The notes beneath the pieces were generated by a model, which saw only the letters and a program-made list of their open reading frames with translations, was not told the origin of the DNA and searched no databases. A DNA stretch of 64,000 nucleotides, taken from positions 75,465,524-75,529,523 of the forward strand of contig NC_079321.1 in assembly GCF_029931775.1 (NCBI RefSeq). The letters are read 5' to 3'. Numbering within the stretch: the first letter of the stretch is position 1; the number at the start of each line of letters is the position of its first letter. Positions 22,661 through 34,015 of the stretch are shown here, one piece after another. This DNA is from Euleptes europaea (lineage: Eukaryota; Chordata; Lepidosauria; Squamata; Sphaerodactylidae). Made by a program: the position numbers and the translations under genes.

Positions 22661-23982
22661 AAATTATAGGTCAGGCTTTTATTTCAAGTACCCATTGTCC
22701 TTCAATTACCTAGAATACAGATTCAGGTGAATACAAAATTTCTCATATGAAACTCAAAGATTAAATAATTGCTAAAAATCTGTAATTGGAACATGGAAAG
22801 ACTTTCCCTTCAATTTTAAGGGGAGCGTTTTAAACTATCAATGTTCACTAACATTCTGACCATCAAGCTACATGCAGACTTCTGACTTACACTCAGATAC
22901 CAATCATCAAGGAAAGGAGCAAGCTCCAAGTAGCACATTTGCACCATAATGTTTCAAAAAGAATTCGTTCAGAGAACCAACTTTGCTGAGCTATAGCCAT
23001 TTTGGATGTCTTCTCTCACACTTTCTAAAATTTGTCAGCCATGAAGAATATTTGCTGAGTATGATGAGCTGCTATATCTCACAAACTGATTGTTTTCCTT
23101 GATATCTTTATCATCAGTTGTACACCCAGTGATCAGGACATTTACATTCTCCCCCCCCCCCTTATCAAAACTTGTCAAACTAGTGGTGCCTTAAAGATTA
23201 GCTCATGCATCTGGTGAAAGATTATACTGGAATAAAATAAGTCCTGTCCCCACCCCCAAGCCCTGGCATAGCTAGGGGACAGCAGGGAAGATCCAAATAC
23301 CAAACATCCCTAGGAACAACTTGGATTGGGAGACATCAAACCCATCTTAAAGTACAGCTGATCTCTTTTGTCTCAGGTCGCTTTCACATATCCTGAATAA
23401 TGCCCTTTCAATGCACTTTAATGATCATTTGCAAGTGGATTTTGCCATTTTATAATAAATCCAGCAGCGAAATGGATTGGAAGTGCATTATTTGGCATGG
23501 GTGAAAGCATCCTCAGTCTTTGTGATGGTAAAGTTGGGACAAGTGGTTATCAATCACTAGTGGATATCCACACTGCTAGCCCTGTCTACTACACACAGCA
23601 ATAACAACAACGTTTAACAAAATAAAGCAGATAAATCTCTCAAGTGCAATAAACACACCAACTTACAGATATTCAGGAGAGCATGCTTGCTGATATGCAA
23701 GTTTCCATACACATTGGACATTTACCTGTAATGTGTAACCAGTAGCTGGAAGTGAAAGAAGTTGGTGCTTTCTGGCACTAAATTCCTACACTGCAATTCT
23801 CAGCACTACTGTTGTAATTCCAAGAACTCTTTAGCTGTGATTTGAAATAACATCTTACCGAGGAACTTTGAATGTTAATACCCCAAAACAGATAGTAGAC
23901 GTAATTGCTTCCCATCCATCCATGATTGGCAGCAGTTTGTTTGCAAGAGATCAAACCCATTTCTTTTATATTTCAAAATTAC
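22660..23982 (-). other. ECHDC1: Probable ECHDC1 3' UTR
   Basis: Downstream of the ECHDC1 stop on the minus strand there is no other gene. The first clear AATAAA on that strand is at 22678-22683 (TTTATT on the plus strand), which would give a UTR of about 1.3 kb containing one MITE (23380-23512). The end point is an inference from the signal alone. Confidence 0.4.
23380..23512. mobile_element. Short MITE, hAT-like
   Basis: The left end (GTCGCTTTCACATATCCTGA, then ATAATGC) and the right end (GCATTATTTGGCATGGGTGA, then AAGC) are inverted repeats around 130 bp. Similar CTTTCACA...GTGAAAG elements are common in squamates. The target duplication is unclear (TCTCAG/CCTCAG). Confidence 0.55.
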
Positions 23983-24382
23983 TCATTTGTGTTTTGTTCT
24001 CTGAGCTAAGGCCTCCAAGTTAGCAGGCCCACCCCAAACAGTTCCAAAAATCTTCATTTCTGTTCTCAAGGCAGCTTCCAACTGCTTCTCTCTTCCTGCC
24101 ACAACTGCTTTCTTCACAGCCTGAATCACTTCAGCTGGGCCCTTTGTGTACAGCTTGAGCCATGTGCATGTTTCTTCCAGAGGCTCATCAGAAGAGGGCA
24201 AGATGGCTTCTATCAGTCCAATACGAAGGGCGTTTTCTGGTTGTACTTTCACAGCACCACTGAGCAACTTGAGGGCGAGGCTGCTGCCAAGGATCTGTAC
24301 AAGCCTGGCAGCTCCTCCCCAGCCTGGTATTAAGCCCATCTGCTTGTGGACAAATCTAATTTCACTCTCCGGGGTCATTAAC
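23983..24382 (-). CDS. ECHDC1: ECHDC1 last coding exon (residues 166-298)
   Basis: ECHDC1 is ethylmalonyl-CoA decarboxylase, a cytosolic crotonase-fold repair enzyme that removes ethylmalonyl-CoA (and methylmalonyl-CoA) made by side activity of acetyl-CoA carboxylase. This exon reads LMTPESEIRFVHKQMGLIPG and WGGAARLVQILGSSLALKLL, continuing to FGTVWGGPANLEALAQRTKH and K then stop. It corresponds to human LMTPESKIRFVHKEMG...TVWGGPANLEAIAKK. The acceptor (CTGACAG|GTTAATG) at 24382/24383 gives phase 2, matching the donor of the exon at 39917. The 133 residues have no internal stop. Confidence 0.95.
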
Positions 24383-24635
24383 CTGTCAGTGAGAAACAAG
24401 CATTCGGTTGTTAATTTATACTGAAGCGTAGCATGAGAAATCATGCCTCCTCTGCTCTCTGCCTAATTGTTATGCAAAGCACAATGCTGGACAGTGAGAT
24501 GCAGTGGCTTAAGCATTTCCTAATGCTAGGGAGGCTAGCCAAATAGCAAGCAACAGAAATAGGTAACACAAAAATTGATTACTTCTTTTTAAAAATCCTA
24601 ATAAAAAATCAGAAACTGGAGTTTTCAAACTTTGG

Positions 24636-25004
24636 CAGTAAGAACATAAGAAAAGCCATGCTGGATCAGACCAAGGCCCATCAAGTCCAGCAGTCTGTTC
24701 ACACAGTGGCCAACCAGGTGCCTCTAGGAAGCCCCCAAACAAGACGACTGCAGCAGCACCATCCTTCATGTGTTCCACTGCACCCAAAATAATAGGCATG
24801 CTCCTCTGATACTAGAGAGAATAGGTACGCAGCATGACTAGTATCCATTCTAACTAATAGCCATGAATACCCCTCTCCTCCATGAACATGTCCACTCCCC
24901 TCTTAAAGCCTTTCAAGTTGGCAGCCATCACCACATCCTAAGGCAGTGAGTTCCACAATTTAACTATGGGTTATGTAAAGAAATATTTCCTTTTATCAGT
25001 TTAA
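24636..25004 (-). mobile_element. CR1-like LINE 3' end, antisense
   Basis: It begins with the 3' tail read backwards (AAGAACATAAGAAAAGCCAT) and continues into GGATCAGACCAAGGCCCATC and GCCAACCAGGTGCCTCTAGG. It is immediately followed by a second copy starting at the same tail. Confidence 0.75.
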
Positions 25005-26275
25005 GAACATCACATAAGAAAGGCCCTGCTGGATCAGACCAAGGCCCATCAAGTCCAGCAGTCTGTTCACACAGTGGCCAACCAGGAGCCTTCAGGAAGC
25101 CACAAACAAGACGAGTGCAGCAGCCTGTGTTCCACCGCACCCAAAATAATAGGCATGCTCCTCTGATACTAGAGAAAATAGGTATGCAGCATGACTAGTA
25201 TCCATTCTAACTAATAGCCATGAATACCCACTGCCTGTGTTCCACCGCACCCAAAATAACAAGCATGCTCCTCAATAGTTTTGAATCTGTCACCCTCCAG
25301 CTTCAGCAGATGACCCCGAATTCTAGTATTACGAGAGAGGGAGAAAAGCTCCCTGTTCACTCCATACCACGCATATTTTTATAGACCTCTATCATGTCTC
25401 CCCTTAACTGCCTTCTTTCCAGGCTAAACAGCCCTAAGCGTTTTAACAGCTCCTCATAGGGCAGCTGCTCTAATCCCCTGATCATTTTGGTTGCTTTTTT
25501 TCTGCACCTTCTCAAGCTCTGCAATATCCATTTTTAGGTGTGATCAGAACTGTACACAGTATTCCAAGTGTGGTCTCACCATAGATTTGTACAAGACCAG
25601 TATGATATCAGCAGTTTTATTGTCTATTCCTCATCTAATTATGGCCAGCATGGAATTTGTCTTTTTTTTACAGCAGCCGCACACTGGGTTGATGAACAGG
25701 TTGAAAAGCACCGGTCCCAACACAGATCCCTGAGGGACCCCACTGCTCACATCCCTCCCTTGGGAGAACTGACCATTGATTCCTACTCTCTGCTTCCTAT
25801 TTTCAGCCAGCTCTCAATCCATAAGAGGACTTATCCTCTTATCCCATGATTATGAAGTTTGCTTAGCAGTCATTGGTGGGGAACTTTGTCAAAAGCCTTT
25901 TGGAAATCCAAATACACAATGTCCACAGGGCTCATTCCTGTCCACATGCTTATTGACACTTTCAAAAACTCTAATAGGTTACTGAGACAGGGCCTACCTT
26001 TACAGAAACCATTTGAGGTTTTGCTTAGAAGGCTTGCCCTTCTGTATGCTTGACAATTCTATCTTTAATAATGCTTTCCATTAATTTACCTGGAACAGAC
26101 GTTAAGCTTACTGGCCTGTAATTTCCTGGGTCCCCCTGGAATCTTTTTTATAAATGGGTTTTACATTGGCCATTCTCCAGTCCTCTGGTACAGAGGCTGA
26201 TCTAAGGGACATGTTACATATTGTTAGGAATTCAGCTATTTCCCATTTGAGTTCTTGAAATGTATGTTCTAATTC
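25005..26275 (-). mobile_element. CR1-like LINE, 5'-truncated, antisense
   Basis: A second tail begins at 25005 and the body extends further into ORF2. On the minus strand, reverse-transcriptase strings of the type DPGNYRPVSLTSVPGKLMES and FQKAFDKVPH...LLSKL can be followed with frameshifts. About 107 bp in the tail region is duplicated (CCTGTGTTCCACCGCACCCA at 25127 and again at 25234). The copy is dead. Confidence 0.8.
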
Positions 26276-27834
26276 CTTAACTCTTTCATGTGAAGCCCTA
26301 TGCTCATGACTCCCTCAGTTTATGGACAGAGGACCAAGACCGTGGGCATTTTCAGCCTGAATTCTCAGAAGAAGGGCAAATTACAAATGAAACAGATACT
26401 AAAAACATGGAGGAAATACATTCAAAGCAACTGAACTAGAGAATGGCTTAGATCCCACAGAGAATTTCCGCAGACAGAAGGGGTGCCAGCCTTTGTTGAT
26501 TTTATTCTGACTTCAAACCTCCCCCAACTTTGATAGATCCAAACCATTATTTTTTCTCCATAAGTCAGCAACACAAGATATTTTGTCTAATCAAACGGAA
26601 TGCAGGCGTAAGATTACATATAATAAAGACTTGTTTCAAAAAGAACATATATCCATTCAGTATGAGAATTAAAACTAATCTGTAGAGGAATGATGTTCCA
26701 GGGACAGCCCAGCTAACAATGGTGACATTTGGTAAGTATGACAACTGTCTGGATAGCTGGGCGGAGGGGACATTCAAAACAGCATGGTCCACAGAATGAG
26801 GACCCTGCAGTAAAATAAGCAATAGATCTAAAAGCACACAGTCTTAAAAAAAAAATGTCAGAGAATGAACAGAAGAGAATAAAATGTGGCCTTTTGGCCC
26901 AAAGCAGCTAGAAATTGCTCTAGATGGTGATTAGGAAAGTGAAACAACAGCTAATTTTTCATGTACGATTGTGAGACAAAAAGAAGATCAAAGATAGTCT
27001 TGTAATTTAGACAAGATCAAGGGAAGGGCAGGATTTTTGAGAAGAAACCAGACAGCCTGCAGTATTTAGAATGGCAGAAGGGGGGGGGGGGGTAAGAGAA
27101 AGAAAAGGAAGTTTGGCAAGCAGTAATAAAGCATAGCCAGAATGAGAATGCAAGAGGGTAGTGTTCTGAACTACTGCAAAGTGTCAGGAAATGGTTAACT
27201 TCTGCAGTGATCAGGATCTGCCTCCTGCCATTGCCTTTCTTCTGCTTGATTGTGCCACACACTACTGAAGTTAAAGCCACACTGCAGGAGAAAACTAGCA
27301 CAATTCCCTGGGAAACATATAACATCTCTGTAGGCTCACTGGAATATGGCCATGACCTTTGAATAGAGTAGACAAGCAACACTAAACGGTTTGAGGGTGG
27401 CGACTAGTCTTCACAGTGCTAAGTCCTCCCCAACGTTACTGAAATTGCCTAATCTTGTATTGTGCTTGTAGAGATGAAGTTGGGCCATGGACAGTGCATG
27501 TATCCAAAGGTAGAAGCAACAGTAGCATGTAGTCAAGGAAAAGGAAGGAGAATGACAAGAGGCAGGAAATGGGTGAAAGTAGTGGTGAATTAGAGAGACA
27601 ACGGTGTTTTGAGGAGATTGTAGAGGTGGTGGTTAGATCAGAAGAAAGAAAGAATTGGGTTGTGGGGTCATAAGAGTGAACAGTTGAGAGGATAGTGTGA
27701 ACACAAAGGCTACTGTCTCATTTTTCACAGATTGGGGAAAGGTTTTTAACATATGTGCATGGCTATTCATAAGCCAACACTATTTTTTTCACTTACTACA
27801 TTCATATCTTGCCGTTCTCCCCAATAGGGACGCA

Positions 27835-27978
27835 AAGTGGGTTCTATCATTTCCCTCTCCTCAAGTTTACCCTGGGAGGTAGATTAGGCTGAGTGTGTGT
27901 GACCAGCTCAAGGTCACCCAGCAAGCTTCCATGACGGAGTCGGAATTTGGACCTGGGTCTCTCAGATTCTAGTCTGAC
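27835..27978 (-). mobile_element. SINE fragment, antisense
   Basis: GGGAGGTAGATTAGGCTGAG, then CAAGGTCACCCAGCAAGCTT, then CCTGGGTCTCTCAGATTCTA is the reverse of a tRNA-derived squamate SINE. Related antisense pieces occur at 40445 and 54459. Confidence 0.65.
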
Positions 27979-27984
27979 ACTAAT

Positions 27985-28085
27985 GCAGGGATCCCCAACA
28001 TGGTGCCCACGGACACCGTGGCACTCACCAGTACCTTTCCTGGTACCCATCAAGTGTTTTTAGAAAGTGGCCAGGGCAACACAAC
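27985..28085. mobile_element. hAT terminal fragment
   Basis: The sequence GGGATCCCCAACATGGTGCC, then CCACGGACACCGTGGCAC, then TGTTTTTAGAAAGTGG matches the end of a widespread non-autonomous hAT family in form. Only one end is present. Confidence 0.45.
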
Positions 28086-28189
28086 ATGGCTAAAATGCTT
28101 AATGAACCTAGCTGGAATGTCTCTTGAAGTCGCCAGATCTTCCCAGTTATAATACATTTTTATAATGCAGGCAGAAGTTGATATCACTA

Positions 28190-29860
28190 CATCAATTTAT
28201 TGGTTTCCCAACTGTTGTATGGCATCCCGATATGGATCAATGCTTTCAATCAAGTAGTTGAAAGCCTTCAATCCTCCTTTTTACCTAGGATTCTTGGAAT
28301 CCCAAACTGTGTACCATACGCTGCAATCTGTATAGAAACTAATCAAAGACTGCTGGAAACCAGACCATGGCTGGTAAAAATCAAAATCTGGCTGCATTTA
28401 CTTTTTAGCCCTGATTCTACTAGTCCTACTTATTTAATGCTCATTGAATATCAGTCTTCCAAATGCTTAGGCCATATTGAGCAAAAGATCAAAACTTTAG
28501 GAATGTCTTTAGACTTGCTTGCACTGGTGCCATGGGGCAGTCCCTGGAGAATGGGTCCTCCTCAGAGGAGGAATTCTACCAGGAGAATTCAGCCCCAATG
28601 CAGCTGCCTCTGACCTTGCAGCCTGAAGTGGGGCATGATTCAGCACAGCCTGGCGAGGAGGCTGACAGCCCTGAAGCTGGTGACTCTCCAGAGCAGACAC
28701 AAGACTTACAGTCAGAAGTCATGGCAGAACCAACCCGTCCTGCTCAGAGCCTGGACCCAGTGGCCCAGGCAGCAAAGGCTGACAGGTGGAGGCAGCAGCA
28801 GAGAAAGGCACTGGTGGCTAAAAGACAGAGAAATTCATTTATTTGTTTAGCCTAAAAGACACCGTGCCCGGCTGGAAGCCTACCAGTATGTGCTGAAACA
28901 ACAGGAGAACAGTGAGTCCTCGCAGGAGGAGGACTAACAGAGAAGCCAGATGCCAGAAAAGCCTCAGCTGAACAGCCCTGGGTTGAGGAAGCGACACAGT
29001 GCATACCTGAGCAACCTGCTGCCTCCCATGCCTGAACAACTCTTCTGTGCCTTTAGACCTTGGACTGGCTGTTTGGACCTCTGACTCTCCTTGACCCTCG
29101 ACCTTGGACCTGGGACTACGAACTGTAACTCTGATTTGGCAAGTACTGGACTCTGATTTCTGGCTTTGACAAACGGACTTGTTCTTTGGACTCTGCTTTA
29201 CCCTCTCCCTGCTGTTGCCAACCGCCTGGAGCAGTATCTTGGAGACACTGCAAGTGGAGACCTGAGCACAACTGGCTTCTGAACCATCTGCATATAACAT
29301 CATAAAACATCGATTCTTTAGAACTCCAAGAACTTAATTGTGCAGCTAGGAAAACTTGTTCCCCTTTATACCTGGGGATTTCACCCTCCCAGGCTGGCCC
29401 AGCATTCTATTTCTGTCACCTGACCAACCCACAGCCTTTGTGCTTGCAAGGTTTAATGTTCTACCTTCAGCTGTGCTATCTGGGAGGTTTCAGAAAATCC
29501 CATACATAAACAGACTGCCTTTGTAGACTGAGATGTGTAGAATCATTACATGTTTTTCTGTATTGCCCTTTTTATGCTGACATTCGGGCCAAATTCCTCA
29601 ACTCACTTCTAGTTAAATGGAATGGAGCTTCAGATAAGGGTAAGGTTCACTTCCTTTCTGGACAAAATCTTGCCACAATAGACAGGGTAGCAAAATTTTT
29701 GCAACAGGCTCTGAGGCTCCGATAATTTATATCCTGACTTTGTTTAGTCCTAGTTTTAGTGCTCTCTAGTCTTTGTACTAATTGTGAACATACGCCAATA
29801 GAGGTGTTGCTGTAATTACATGGACTCTGATACAGATTTTTTTTAGTTTTATACTCTAAG
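28190..29860 (+). mobile_element. Non-LTR retrotransposon (LINE) ORF2 C-terminal remnant, split by an insert
   Basis: The plus strand reads LLYGIPIWINAFNQVVESLQ...SFLPRILGIPNCVPYAA...RPWLVKIKIWLHLLF (28200-28510). It resumes after an insert with CSPLYLGISPSQAG...LYCPFYADIRAKFLNSLL (29330-29700), a layout known from C-termini of squamate LINE proteins with a Cys/His-rich end. The clade (CR1/L2-like or other) is not settled. Stops are present. Confidence 0.6.
28514..29314 (+). mobile_element. 801-bp unclassified insert with 8-bp target duplication
   Basis: The LINE frame is interrupted exactly between two copies of TCTTTAGA (28506-28513 and 29315-29322). The insert holds an acidic, Gln/Glu-rich open frame (28532-28855, with SSSEEEFYQEN and RWRQQQRKALVAKRQR), a short continuation ending QENSESSQEED, and then a run of GACTCTGACCTTGGACC-type repeats. 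It has no terminal inverted repeats that I can see and no clear poly(A). It could be a non-autonomous retro-insert or part of an LTR-type element. Confidence 0.5.
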
Positions 29861-30385
29861 TGCCTGTTATTACTTTTGTGTTTAACACTGCACAAAAGGA
29901 GAGAGGGAGAGCAAGGGTGATCTCTATGATAGCCAAAGAAAAACAAGCAAAGTTTTACATAAGAGATGCCCCCTATTGCTATAACATGACCGGCACAAAC
30001 CAGTGAGATAACCCTATGTACATTATCTAACATCAGACATTCCAAAAAAGAAGCAGGGGCTTCATGTAGGCGTGGCGATATTATGGAAATCCGCCCTCTC
30101 CTGCCAAGATTTCCTAAACTCTCAAAGGCTTGAGCAGGCTGATTTCTCCTTCTTTCCCCACCCCCTTTAAACAAACCCAACTTCTCTCAACATTTCATTC
30201 CTACTGGATTTCTTCAGTCTGCATCAGGCCATTTGGGAATGTTTTTCCTCTTCCCTTTGTTTTGGCTTACAAAATCTCACTTTTTCTACATATCCAGAAT
30301 ATCCCCTGAATACACAAAGACCTGTCTGGATAGCCCAGTTTTGATGCTTTCATTAGTCACACAAAGGCCATCCACTCGACTATTA

Positions 30386-30682
30386 AGGTAAAGGTCCTCT
30401 GTGCAAGCACCGGGTCATTCGTGACCCAGGGGTGAAGTCACATCCTGACATTTACTAGGCAGACTTTGTTTACGGGGTGGTTTGCCAGTGCCTTCTCCAG
30501 TCGTCTTCCCTTTACCCCCAGCAAGCTGGGTACTCATTTGACCGACCTCGGAAGGATGGAAGGCTGAGTCAACCTTGAGCCGGCTATCTGAAACCAACTT
30601 CTGTTGGGATCGAACTCAGGTCGTGAGCAGAGCTTGGACTGCAGCACTGCAGGTTACAACTCTGCACCACGGGGCTCCTATA
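30386..30682 (-). mobile_element. tRNA-derived SINE (family of 1824)
   Basis: A full antisense copy that begins AAGGTAAAGGTCC and ends CTCTGCACCACGGGGCTC. An 11-bp target duplication with one mismatch flanks it (CTCGACTATTA at 30375-30385, CTTGACTATTA at 30683-30693). Confidence 0.85.
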
Positions 30683-31564
30683 CTTGACTATTACATGGAC
30701 TGATATAAAGAAATGTAAATATGTATGAATGCCAAAAGAGGCAATTGATACTACACTGGGCTAAAATTCATCTCTATGGTACAACAGCAACAATTCACTT
30801 GGCCCATGAAAATAAATTCTTTACGCACCTGGTGCTCCACCCCACCTTGTATATTAACATTGCATTATGTTCCCTACTATTGATCAGGCTAATCTTAACA
30901 GCTTTCTTCAAACACCAGCTTCTGAGATAATGGCATTTCAAGATATATGCGCCATTACTGTGAAAACCTGAGAAAGCCTGCAGACTTTCAGTGAAGCACT
31001 GTATGTTTTTTATTACTGTTATTACTATTAATTCTGATGGCTCTTAGCAATGCAGTCAAAAGTGGGAAGGAGATGCTTAATTTATTTCAGGCTAATTTTA
31101 CAACGATATTTTAAGAATATGTTACTGGCACAAACATCTGGTTAGGAGACTAAATGAACTAATGAGCAAAAAGCTTTTTAACACTTAGTAACACCAAGAT
31201 TCACACAATTCTCACAATGCTACAAGTCCCAGTGACATAAATATACATACTTATTTAATATGTATTTCTTCAATGTGACATATCTTGTGTGTCTGGCAAA
31301 ATAAATGTGCAGAGTACAACCCTAAGCGGAGTTATATCCTTCTAAGCCCATTGACTTTAATGGATTTAGACGGCTTCACTCTGCTTAGGACTGCAGTCAT
31401 ATACCATCCCCCAAAGTACATATTTAAATAAGTATTTTACTTCATTGTTCTTTAGGTGGCAAAAAAAGGAAGAGCTAAAATAGCACTGGAAGGCTTTATT
31501 GACATGTTCAGCTGGTGAATGGACAGATCATAAATGGTGAAGTTTAGTGGGACAGAATTTTATG

Positions 31565-31685
31565 ACTGCTAGATTTTCAGGGTATGAGCTGACTCTTGAA
31601 AGAGTCTTGTTGGTCTCTGCAGTGCTACTGGACTCAAATCTAGCTGTTCTACAGCAGACTGACATGGCTACGCACTGAAATAATT
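31565..31685 (+). mobile_element. Penelope-like element terminus
   Basis: The string GACTCTTGAAAGAGTCTTGT, then TGGTCTCTGCAGTGCTACTG, then GACTCAAATCTAGCTGTTCT is the common squamate Penelope-like end also seen at 5150. Only part of the ribozyme-like hairpin remains. Confidence 0.5.
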
Positions 31686-32249
31686 TTACAAGCATCCTTA
31701 GTGTGCATATATGTCAATAACAGAACATTTACATACTTACCCACTTTGGGTATTAACCCCTTCTCTTTAGAAGAACTCTTTTACATTATTGTTTTCCTGT
31801 TAAGAATATTATTGGAATGTTACCAATTTATTTGTTTTAATCTAATTGTACTACTTAGTGTTTTATTTTTGTTGTTAACCTCCTTTGGCAAGGTCTTTGG
31901 ACAGGAGGGATAGAAATGTTCTAAACAAAACACAAAAAGAGAAACAGCTTGTGAGACCAGTATTATATTTGCTAATGCTTGATTCCCAAGTTGTTAAGCT
32001 AGAAACATCTGATCAACATCTGATCATCAATCATCATCACCATAATTATTTATTTATTTATGTACTGAACTTATCCTCCGCCTTCCTCGGCCAGTACCAG
32101 GCTCATCCAGCGGCATGCTACAGGAAATGAGTTGCTCAAATAAAAGGGAGGGGGAACAAAACAGTGCTTTGAAACATCAAGATTTATAAATAAGCAGAAA
32201 TCTAGAAAATTCTCTGTTCATCCTATGCAGAATGAAGAGTTTATTGTCG

Positions 32250-33450
32250 TGGCTTCTGTGCAGTCCCACATGGGAATTGCGCTTGCGCAGGCCAGCCGCG
32301 GAGATCTTCTAGCAAGCTTTTAGCGAGGTATAGCTCTTTAAGAGCGCTCAGCCCCCCCTCCCCTTGCTCCGTGTCTCCAAGCCCAATGGTTCTTCCCGCC
32401 CAAAGGGACACGTGACGAGGGGGAGGGGCAGCACTCTTCCCTCAGTTCTTTCTCTGCCGCCGTGGAGTTAGGACGTGAAATTGAGCTTTGCGAGTTTTCT
32501 TCAAAACTCGGTGAGGTAAAAATTTCTAAAATTGATATGGCTCTCTTCAAAAAGTACCGCATGTGCGGCTCCAACATGGCTCAGAGCGATGAGCATGATG
32601 ATTGCCTGTTTTGTCTTGGTGAGGGCCATATTAGATCGACGTGTAAGGCCTGAAGCCTGTTTACTACCAAGGCCAAGCAAGAGCGGGCCTCTCGACTGAA
32701 GGCCTCCCTGGATAAATCAACCCAACCTTCCAGACCCAAGGCTCCTTCAGTGGTTTCCATCCCTGCGACCGAACCGGGTCCCGCTAAGGAGAAGGCTTCG
32801 GAGAAGTGGGCAACGTCCGAGCCCTCTGGAAAAAAGTCCAAGAAAAAGTCTAAACACCTTTCGCTGCTGAAAGAAAAATTGGCGCCAAAAAGGGATAAGG
32901 GCGATAAATCGCAGTCGACTTGGGGGATCGATGTTGTGGAAGCTGTATCGGCCTCTTCCCCCCATCGAAATCGAGCCCCGTCTATGTCGCCTCCGAAAGG
33001 CGACCGGCGGCATCGTTCGAAATCGCCCCATCGTCGTCGGGAGTTGACGCCGGGTGTGTCTCCTCGACGTCGTGACTATGGGCACAAAAGATGTAAAGAT
33101 CCAGACAGTGGGTTGCAGCCTATGAACCATGTTTGTGGATCTTTCCCACCTCTCTCCAGCATCCATCTGAGATCCTGAGAAAGCTCCGAGTCATGGGAGG
33201 CACATGAACAAAATGTGATAGGGGATCACTGAAGAAGAGGAAGCATGCATCACTCCTCACTCTCCCACCGGAGGAGTTTCTGCTAACAAAGAGGCTCCAT
33301 CAGAGCAAGAGGGAATTGGGGCTGATGTCACCTAGTTCCCCTCTTCATGGTAGTTTCCCTAACCCCATGCGGCAATTTGACTGTGATTCTGACATCAGGT
33401 TTTCAGAGAAGGCTGAGTACTACAAGTGTCTTCTGCTCACAGGTCATAGG
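32250..33450 (+). mobile_element. Left part of a second, older DIRS-like element
   Basis: A GC-rich leader (GTGGCTTCTGTGCAGTCCCA, then TTGCGCTTGCGCAGG) precedes a reading of a small zinc-binding gag-like N-terminus (YRMCGSNMAQSDEHDDCLFC, LGEGHIRSTC) followed by a Lys/Ser/Arg-rich stretch. This C..C...D.H..C..CLG..H...C form is typical of DIRS-type first products in reptiles. No reverse transcriptase or recombinase is present, so this is a broken fossil fragment with several breaks, unrelated in sequence to the DIRS element at 43236. Confidence 0.55.
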
Positions 33451-33703
33451 ATCTAATCCAGTGTGAGAGTTAACTAGATCCAGAGTCTCCCAGATCGTTC
33501 ATTTGCTTATTTGTTAAATTGATAATTTGCGCCCAAAGGTAATAGTCAACTATAGCTAAAACCAAACAGCACTTGTTATCATAAATGCTAGCACAAATTG
33601 CTTTTTTCCTCTCCTTCTGTGCTTTGATGTTTTTGCCTGACAAGCAAGAGACAACTGAAGGAAGGATTACTCAAGGTCTGTTGTCAAGTCAGACATAGCC
33701 TGT

Positions 33704-34015
33704 TGTAAGGTCTGAGTTCACCTGTTGAATCCCAATCACCAAACGTCCAGACAGGGTATTCTAAGAAGCTGGTTTATTTGGGAAGCATAAGGTGAGTAGC
33801 AGGAACTTACAGGGAAAGGTACGAGGACTCTAATGGGGGGGAAACGAGCGGGATGGAACATATACAGAAAACCAAAGGCACAGTTGGATACCAAGCCAAG
33901 CCTGGTTCCCACGATAGATTACAGTTATCACACTAACGGAGAGCAAGCAGTCATAACAACCTTCTAAATAACACAACCTTGGAGGGCAGCTGCGCTCCCA
34001 GGCTTGGAGCTCACA
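33704..34015 (-). repeat. 3' LTR of the Ty3/Gypsy element
   Basis: A 312-bp terminal repeat, nearly identical to 39577-39889. On the element's sense strand it is preceded by a purine-rich tract (34016-34045 on the plus strand is C-rich), the expected polypurine tract. Confidence 0.9.

Noticed and set aside
28839-29303. Minus-strand 154-codon frame
   Set aside because: It lies antisense to the insert at 28514, without domain or splice support.
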